Source: Guillardia theta CCMP2712
Lineage: Eukaryota > Cryptophyceae > Pyrenomonadales > Geminigeraceae
Length of the DNA: 64,000 nucleotides
NCBI RefSeq assembly: GCF_000315625.1
Contig: NW_005434651.1
Span: forward strand, 421,045 to 485,044
Direction of reading: 5' to 3'
Below the pieces are notes generated by a model. That model was not told the origin of the DNA and ran no database searches. It saw only the letters and a program-made list of their open reading frames with translations. A program made the position numbers and the translations under genes. Of this stretch, positions 58,101-64,000 are shown in pieces; the stretch's first letter is position 1; each line of letters opens with the position of its first letter.

Positions 58101-59727
58101 ATCCTCGACTACGATCTCCTCATCCTGAAAGCTTCTTTCCTCTCCAATCGCTCACTTTCCATCACAACAAGAGACTTCTTTACTGGCTTCTCTCCTGCTC
58201 ATGTAGCTTCCTCCTCCCACTTCTCGTCGGCGCTGACGCCTCGTCAGGTTCTGCTGCTCGTCTACGGCATCCCGACGTTCTCTGTCCCTACCGTCGTGCA
58301 CATCCTGCCTGTCAACACGTGAGTTTGAGCTGCGAAAAGAGTTGACACGATGTTTGTCGTTCCTTCTTGTCCCTCTAGTTCTCCTCCTCCTGCTCCTCCT
58401 GCTCCTCCTCCTCCTGCTCCTCCTCCTCCTCCTCCTTGCTTCTTGTCCTGCTTGTTGCTGTATCACCTTCTCAAGCTCCTGTGCCCTTCATCTTCATCCC
58501 TTCCGCCCCCGTCCCCCGCCTTCCTCTGACTCTTCTCGTCCTCACAGGGCGCCATCCTTTACTCTCAAGTCCAACGTCACGGTGACCCGTTCTCTCCCTT
58601 GCCTGACCCTCTTGACCCCCAGCCTCCAGGTCCTTCAAGGAACTTTCTGCAGGGCTCAGGGGGGGTGGGACCTCTCCTTTCCCAACCTCTCGCTCTCCGC
58701 GCCCTCCGGCTGTAACTTCCTCTTCCCCGGCTTCGCCTCGGACATCCTCCCAGGGCTCCCCGAGCGCGAAGTTTGCGGCAACTGCCTCGGCTCAGCTTCC
58801 TGCCAGCAGCAGGCAGTGTATGCTCGGGCATGCCAGCAAGTTTCCTTCGAGCTCTTCGTGGAGAGAAACCCCTTGCTCTTCCATGAGTTCCCTTCCATCT
58901 CCACCTCTGGAGCCCTTCAATTCATCCTCAACCCGGTCGAGAGCGGAGAGGTATCCCATGTCCTCCTCCTGCTCCTCTATCTGCCGATTGTCCTTGTGCC
59001 CTTGCCGCCACCGCCGCCGGACTGCTGCTACTACTCCTTCTCCTCCCCTTCTTTCTCCTCCTCCCCTCACTCTTCCTCCTCTCCCTACTCTGAGCTTCCT
59101 TGTTGACGTTCGCGCAGGCCCTGATTTCAGTGCGGCTGGTTGACGATGGAGGAACACAATATGGTGAGGAGGAGGAGGGAGGAAGAGGAGGAGGGTTTAG
59201 AAGGTGGAGGGTAGAGGAGGCAACCAGAAGGAGGGAGGAGCGAAGGAGGAAGAAGGAGGGAAATCAGAGTGGAGAGAGAGAAGGGGGCCAGTGGGTCGTG
59301 GGAGTTGTCTGACCGTGGTGCTTCGTCCAGGAGGAAACGATTCTTCGCCCCTCCAGCACTTCACCATCATCGTTCAAGGAGCGAACAGAAGTCCTTCCGT
59401 TGTCCTCAAGCGCAGCGTCCAGTGCACCACTGGCACAACTTCAGCTTCCTGCTCCTGTCCCAACGAAGCACAGGTCGTCTCCTCCAACGAGGCCTGCAGC
59501 GTGACGTCATCGAGAGCTGAGATCCAAGTGAGCGAACGCTCCCTTTCCTCCCCCCTCTTCACTTTTTCCTTCTCCCTCCCAGCTTCCTTCTTCTCACCTT
59601 CCGCCTTCTGTTCTACTTCATTACTCCTACCACTTCCCTCCCTCCTCTGCCTCATCCGTGACCTCCCTTTTCGTCCTCTAACTTTCCTCTTCTTCCCCCT
59701 GCTTTCCTCGCCCGTCTCCTTTCTTTT

Positions 59728-59772
<45 letters not shown>

Positions 59773-62700
59773 CTTCTCCCCTGCTGACTGGCTGCCTGCA
59801 GGTGCTCGAAGACTTCGGGGCGATCGAGCTCGAGGGGTTTGCGACGGAAGTTACATCCGGCGCTGCTCTCCCCTACGGCCTCAATATTTTCTCTCTCGAC
59901 AGCCAAGACCGACTTGCCTTCCAGGGAGTCAGGAAAGATAGCTACTACTCCTTTCCTGGGCTGGAGCCGCAGTCCAAGATCGCGATGTTCGTCCTAGTCC
60001 CTCCTGTTCCCACGGTCTGACCTCGTCTCTTGCTCCCTCCAGGTCCCCCAAGCTCGACCACGCGTACGTGGCTGGGTTCCTCAACTCTACCATCACCATC
60101 CTCGAGCACCAGGGGGCCCCGCAGACCATGAAGTTGCTGGATCGCCGCGGGAACGAGGAGAAGCGCTTTCGCTACCGCCAGGGGAGCTCATTCAGCACTC
60201 AGAATCCGTGAGTTTCCCACAGGCTATTAGCCCTCTTCACTCCCGGTCGCTGACCCCCTCGCCCCGCAGATGCTCGAGTACGATCTTGGACTCTGCTACT
60301 GGCCAGCTCCTCGTCGTGAGTCAGGGCTGCTCCAACGAGAGGGCCGGGGCTCCCCTCGACGTCTGGAACGACCCCAACACGGACATGGTGGAGAAATTCA
60401 TCCAAGCCAACAAGCTCGGCTACCTGTGGCCCAGTACCATCGCGTAATCTCATCTACCACTTCTCGTCCTCGTCCTTGTTCTCCACTTATCCTCCTCGCC
60501 CTTCTCGCTTCTTGTCCGCTTCCATGTTCTCGTCCTGCTTTCCATGTTCATCTCTGACCGTCTGGCAGTTACTGGGAGCTCCGGAGCTCACTGGCTGAAG
60601 GAAAGATCTCCTACGATGCAGCCACGTTGACGAGGATATGCGGCTCTACCATCACCTCTTCCGTATCAGTGGAGCCTGGCAGGTTCAGCGACCTCACCGG
60701 AAACTTTCCAGACGCCGAGCTGGACGTCTGCAAGATGACCGCGAACCCGCAGAACCTCAACTCCTTCGTCCTCAACAACGCGCTTGACGAGGGCATGCAG
60801 TTCCCCTCCGAGTTCACCAGCGGCCTCTTCGTGACCCGGTCGCTGACCTCCATCCTGTCGCTCCTCCCGACCAACAACGTCACGTTCGAGACCTGGGTCT
60901 TGTTCTACCCCCTGGCTTCAGCCGCCGACCAGGGCATCTTCTCCCTTGTCAACGACGTAGGGGTTCCCCTTGGCACCAGCCTGTTCTACTCGCAGACGTC
61001 CTCGTCCTGCACGCTGAAGTGGGACGTGATCATCACAGCTGGGCAGAGGCTGCAGACGGTTACAGCAAGCATCCCTGCCTTCAAGACTCAGTCCTGGTAC
61101 CACATCGTCCTCACCTTCGACGGATTCGACGCTCTCATCTACGTCAACTCGCTAGTCATCGGCAAAGTCTCCATCTGCACCCCCCCGACTGCCTGTGAGA
61201 TCTACTACCCCGGGCGCGCAGCCTCCGACAGGGTGGGTACCTTCACCTTAGGCCGAGGAAGAGATTCCTTGGGGGGTGTCAACTACAACCTGATGGGAAT
61301 CATGTCGACGTTCAAGATGTACAGGGTGAGGCTCAACGGGTCAGAGGTGGAGGAGGCGTACAACGCGCGCAGCGCCTTCAAGAACACTACCTTCTCCATG
61401 GACTCTTACTGGTTTCGCGCGGAGACCACCACGAACGACGCTTCTCCCTCCCTCCTTAGCTCGGCTGCTGCTGACCCTCACACCCTCGAGGTATTCGGGG
61501 CGTTCAAGAACAGCATGCTGTACGCCTGCAGGTGGATAGTTGGGGCTGACTCGGTGGAGACGAGGGCAATACTGGAGAAGGATCGCTGTACCGGATCCAC
61601 CACCGTCTCTTGCGCAATCAAGTGCAGCACCCCGCTATGGCCGCTGGGCTACAGGACGAGCAAGTTTGCGGTGGTGGAGAAGAGCAGCTGGGCGTCTCCT
61701 GGGGCCAACTTGTGGCAGATCGTCTGCTTCGCAGAGCTCGGGTTCGGGTGCACCAAGGGAAGCGTGGCGGGGTCGACCTTCTCAAGCAAGCTTTGGAGCA
61801 CCGAGTTCGAGCTGACGGGGGCCCGGGGGGACGTGACTTACTTCGTCTTCTACACCCAGAGCTTCGTGAAGCAGCTGGACGCGAGGGGCAGGACAGTGCG
61901 GGACAAACCGTTCACCTTCAGGGAGGCGGTGGGGCTGGGGACGGCGGAGGTTACTTTCTTCAGAGACCCTGTGCTGAGGTCAAGGGTCATGGCGATGGCC
62001 AACTACTGGGACGGGGCTGATGTGAACACGTTCTCCAGTCTCTCCCTCTTCGACGAGACTACCCTGCAGGCCTCCCCCCTCCAGCTGATCCCCACCAGCG
62101 GAGCAACCCAGTTGGTTGCGGTCAACGTGACCGGTGGTTCCTCGGTCTCCCCGGCTGTCTTCATCGCCGTCGCCAACTACCACGGCCAAGTCCAGCTGTT
62201 CCCTTGGAGGACTGACAGGGCAGTGCGCAGGATCAGCCTGACCTTCTCGGGCCAGGGATACGTGTCGGGCCACCTTGCCATAGTCGCCGAGCAGGGCTCA
62301 GGGTTCTGGGCCTCCCTAACAGCTACTCCCCTCGTCTTCGTCCCCTCCACCAACTCCTTTGTGGGCGGCTCTCTTCGATGTGACCAGAACTTCTCCTGCG
62401 CCTCGATCCTTTCTCAGGGCGCCGGGTACTCGTCCGAGCCCATCAACGGCCTCGGCTCGCAACTAGCAGGCCTTGACAGCTCCTGCAAGGTTGCCAGCTG
62501 TGACCCGTTCCAGCCGAGCAAGCAGTGCAAGCTGGATCACGAGCTGGCCTGCAGCTCGCTCCTGGTGCAGGGGCAGGTGGAGGTCAGGTACCCCAGGGGA
62601 TGCGCGGTGGACGACTCCGGCTGCTACAACACATCCATGACCAACTCCATCACCAGCATCCGCCTCGCTTCCTCCCTTACGGGCGCAAACTTGACCCATT

Positions 62701-64000
62701 CCAACAGGTGCTACCGGCCATCAAGGATCTTCCACCGCAACGGCTTCGGCCGCAGCGTCTCCGTCAGCTACACAGTTAGGCAGAACGGGTCCCTCAGCTC
62801 CCTCTCGTTCCTCCAGGCTGCTGACCATGGTTCCAACTACACCTCCGACCCCTGGCTGGACGTCGAGGACGACCAGTGCAGCTGCGGGACTACCATCTCC
62901 GAGCTGCGGATCGTCGATGGAGGGGAGGGATACACTGCCGGGTACATCACAGCGTCTGGTGCGGCAGACAGGCAGGCAGCGACGGCAGGGCAAGGGTTTC
63001 TAGCATACTACGACGTGAAGGGGAACCTGACCGAGCTCAAAGTGCTCCAGACAGCTATCGGCTTCACGAGCATCCAGGACGTCGACATCACCCCCAAGCT
63101 GGACGTCAAGTACATCACGACCTTCTCGCTCAACTCCATCCTCCTCCTGGAGCAGGGGAACTGCTTCAGCAACCTCACTGTAGCCTCCGTCGAGCTCCCG
63201 GATGCCGTGGGGGCAGTACCAGCCCAGGTCAACGTGACGTGGGTACCTGACCTGAGCTCGTTCTGCAACAAGTCCATCGGAGCTCGGTACCGGCCCGCCG
63301 CTCTCAATGTCATTGTAGGTGGCAACGGGTACACCCGGATCCCCCGGGTGACCTTCGTCGACCCAGTTCCAGACAAGAACAGCATCCAGCCCATCATCAT
63401 GCCTCGCATGCAGCTCGACTACATCTACGTCAACCATGACTTCAAGAAAGCCTCGTGGCAGGTCCGCCAGTCCGATCGCGTCCTCACGGTCGAGAAGAAC
63501 TGGGCCCGTTGGTTCCAGGACAGCGTGCAGACGGCCCAGTATGTGACCAAGTTCGACGACACCACCAACAAGTCTAAGGGGGTCGACGTGTCGATGAAGC
63601 TGCAGCACTACTCCACCATCGTCAAGAGCTCGGAGTACGCAAGCTACATGGTCCAGAACTGCGACGACAGCCTGCTGCCCTCCAGCTGGGACGCGTACGA
63701 AGTCTTGGTGGATGTGCTTAACGCCAACCTGAGCAACTTCTCGTACAGGCTCCTCAATGGCAGCACCTGGAAGGGGGCCGTGCCCACCACAACTCTCGAG
63801 CTGTGCAAGAAGGTCTGCCTGCTGGAGTCTTGCTCGGCCATCACTTTCGGTCCAAACAGCAATTCCCTGCTTGGGGAGTGCTGGATGAGTACGCGGTTCA
63901 ACCCCGACTCCGAGCAGTCGACAATCTGGAGCGTCTCTCCCTCCCTCTGCGTCGCCCCGACGCCCAACGGCAGGAAGTGCCGGGACCTTGACTGGAAGGA
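55121..64000 (+). CDS. Giant secreted LamG / Cys-rich / cadherin-like surface protein (3' incomplete)
   Basis: A signal peptide (MSFKVAVGVLLVLVGAVESR; the upstream ATG 55091 is also in frame) is followed by a LamG/concanavalin-like domain (LIGLYPFEGDTVDHSGYGND to LSEFRVWNTSRTDAEI), then Cys-rich GCC2/GCC3-type repeats (CPAGKYSGTLGG). Later exons, with pyrimidine-rich introns, carry a cadherin-like stretch with VLPVNDPPTLVFSP. From about 60570 one uninterrupted exon runs to the window edge, more than 3.4 kb, with a second LamG-like domain (NNVTFETWVLFYPL, SWYHIVLTFDGFDALIYVNS) and, near the end, a PAN/apple-like Cys segment (LCKKVCLLESCSAITFG). Many Asn-X-Ser/Thr sites suggest an extracellular glycoprotein. 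The splice path between 56350 and 60570 is only partly resolved; it could be more than one gene. Confidence 0.65.

Overview
This is a nuclear window from an intron-rich eukaryotic alga with a secondary red-type plastid, most likely a cryptophyte (Guillardia-like). Several predicted proteins begin with an ER signal peptide followed by a Phe-initiated transit peptide (for example FAPA). The genes are dense and lie on both strands. Most introns I could reconstruct are only 38-75 bases, GT-AG, and restore a family-consistent reading frame. The organism is inferred from these traits, not from a database match.

Layout: 0-3.5 kb, low-complexity DNA and an unrecognised multi-exon gene. 5.0-6.9 kb, plastid fatty-acid desaturase. 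7.1-8.0 kb, METTL21-like methyltransferase. 9.2-10.2 kb, plastid protein with a Rieske-like fold lacking the cluster ligands. 11.9-12.6 kb, 3' part of a Cys-rich membrane protein. 14.2-18.5 and 27.8-28.4 kb, four RWP-RK loci, one of them a broken recent duplicate. 19.7-21.5 kb, secreted fucosyltransferase-like protein. 22.3-24.1 kb, secreted coiled-coil plus PEP-mutase-fold protein. 24.3-24.9 kb, tiny thylakoid-targeted membrane protein. 26.3-27.7 kb, glutathionyl-hydroquinone reductase. 31.0-33.8 kb, TrpB2-type tryptophan synthase beta. 33.9-35.5 kb, SBDS ribosome-maturation protein with an ER-type presequence. 35.8-37.6 kb, small RIIa protein and RNA polymerase I/III subunit AC19. 38.9-40.5 kb, SET methyltransferase. 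40.7-42.3 kb, PP2A B56 subunit. 45.9-48.4 kb, HECT ubiquitin ligase. 48.6-52.5 kb, two small membrane proteins and ribosomal protein uS3. 52.9-54.3 kb, plastid-type histidine phosphatase. 55.1 kb to the window end, a giant LamG / Cys-rich / cadherin-like surface protein.

Between genes there are three unusual sequence classes: very GC-rich non-coding islands with a restricted word usage, long G-run tracts (GGGTGGGG/GGGGTAGGG) that switch strand, and simple repeats, one next to a 100-N assembly gap. I found no convincing tRNA, rRNA, CRISPR or autonomous transposon.

Functional themes: plastid supply and thylakoid proteins (desaturase, Rieske-like protein, micro-protein, histidine phosphatase), ribosome production (SBDS, uS3, AC19), and a local burst of RWP-RK regulators. 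The most notable inference is that SBDS carries a signal plus transit-like leader without the Phe used for stromal import, unlike the plastid proteins nearby. That would fit the periplastid (nucleomorph) compartment, which has its own eukaryotic ribosomes.
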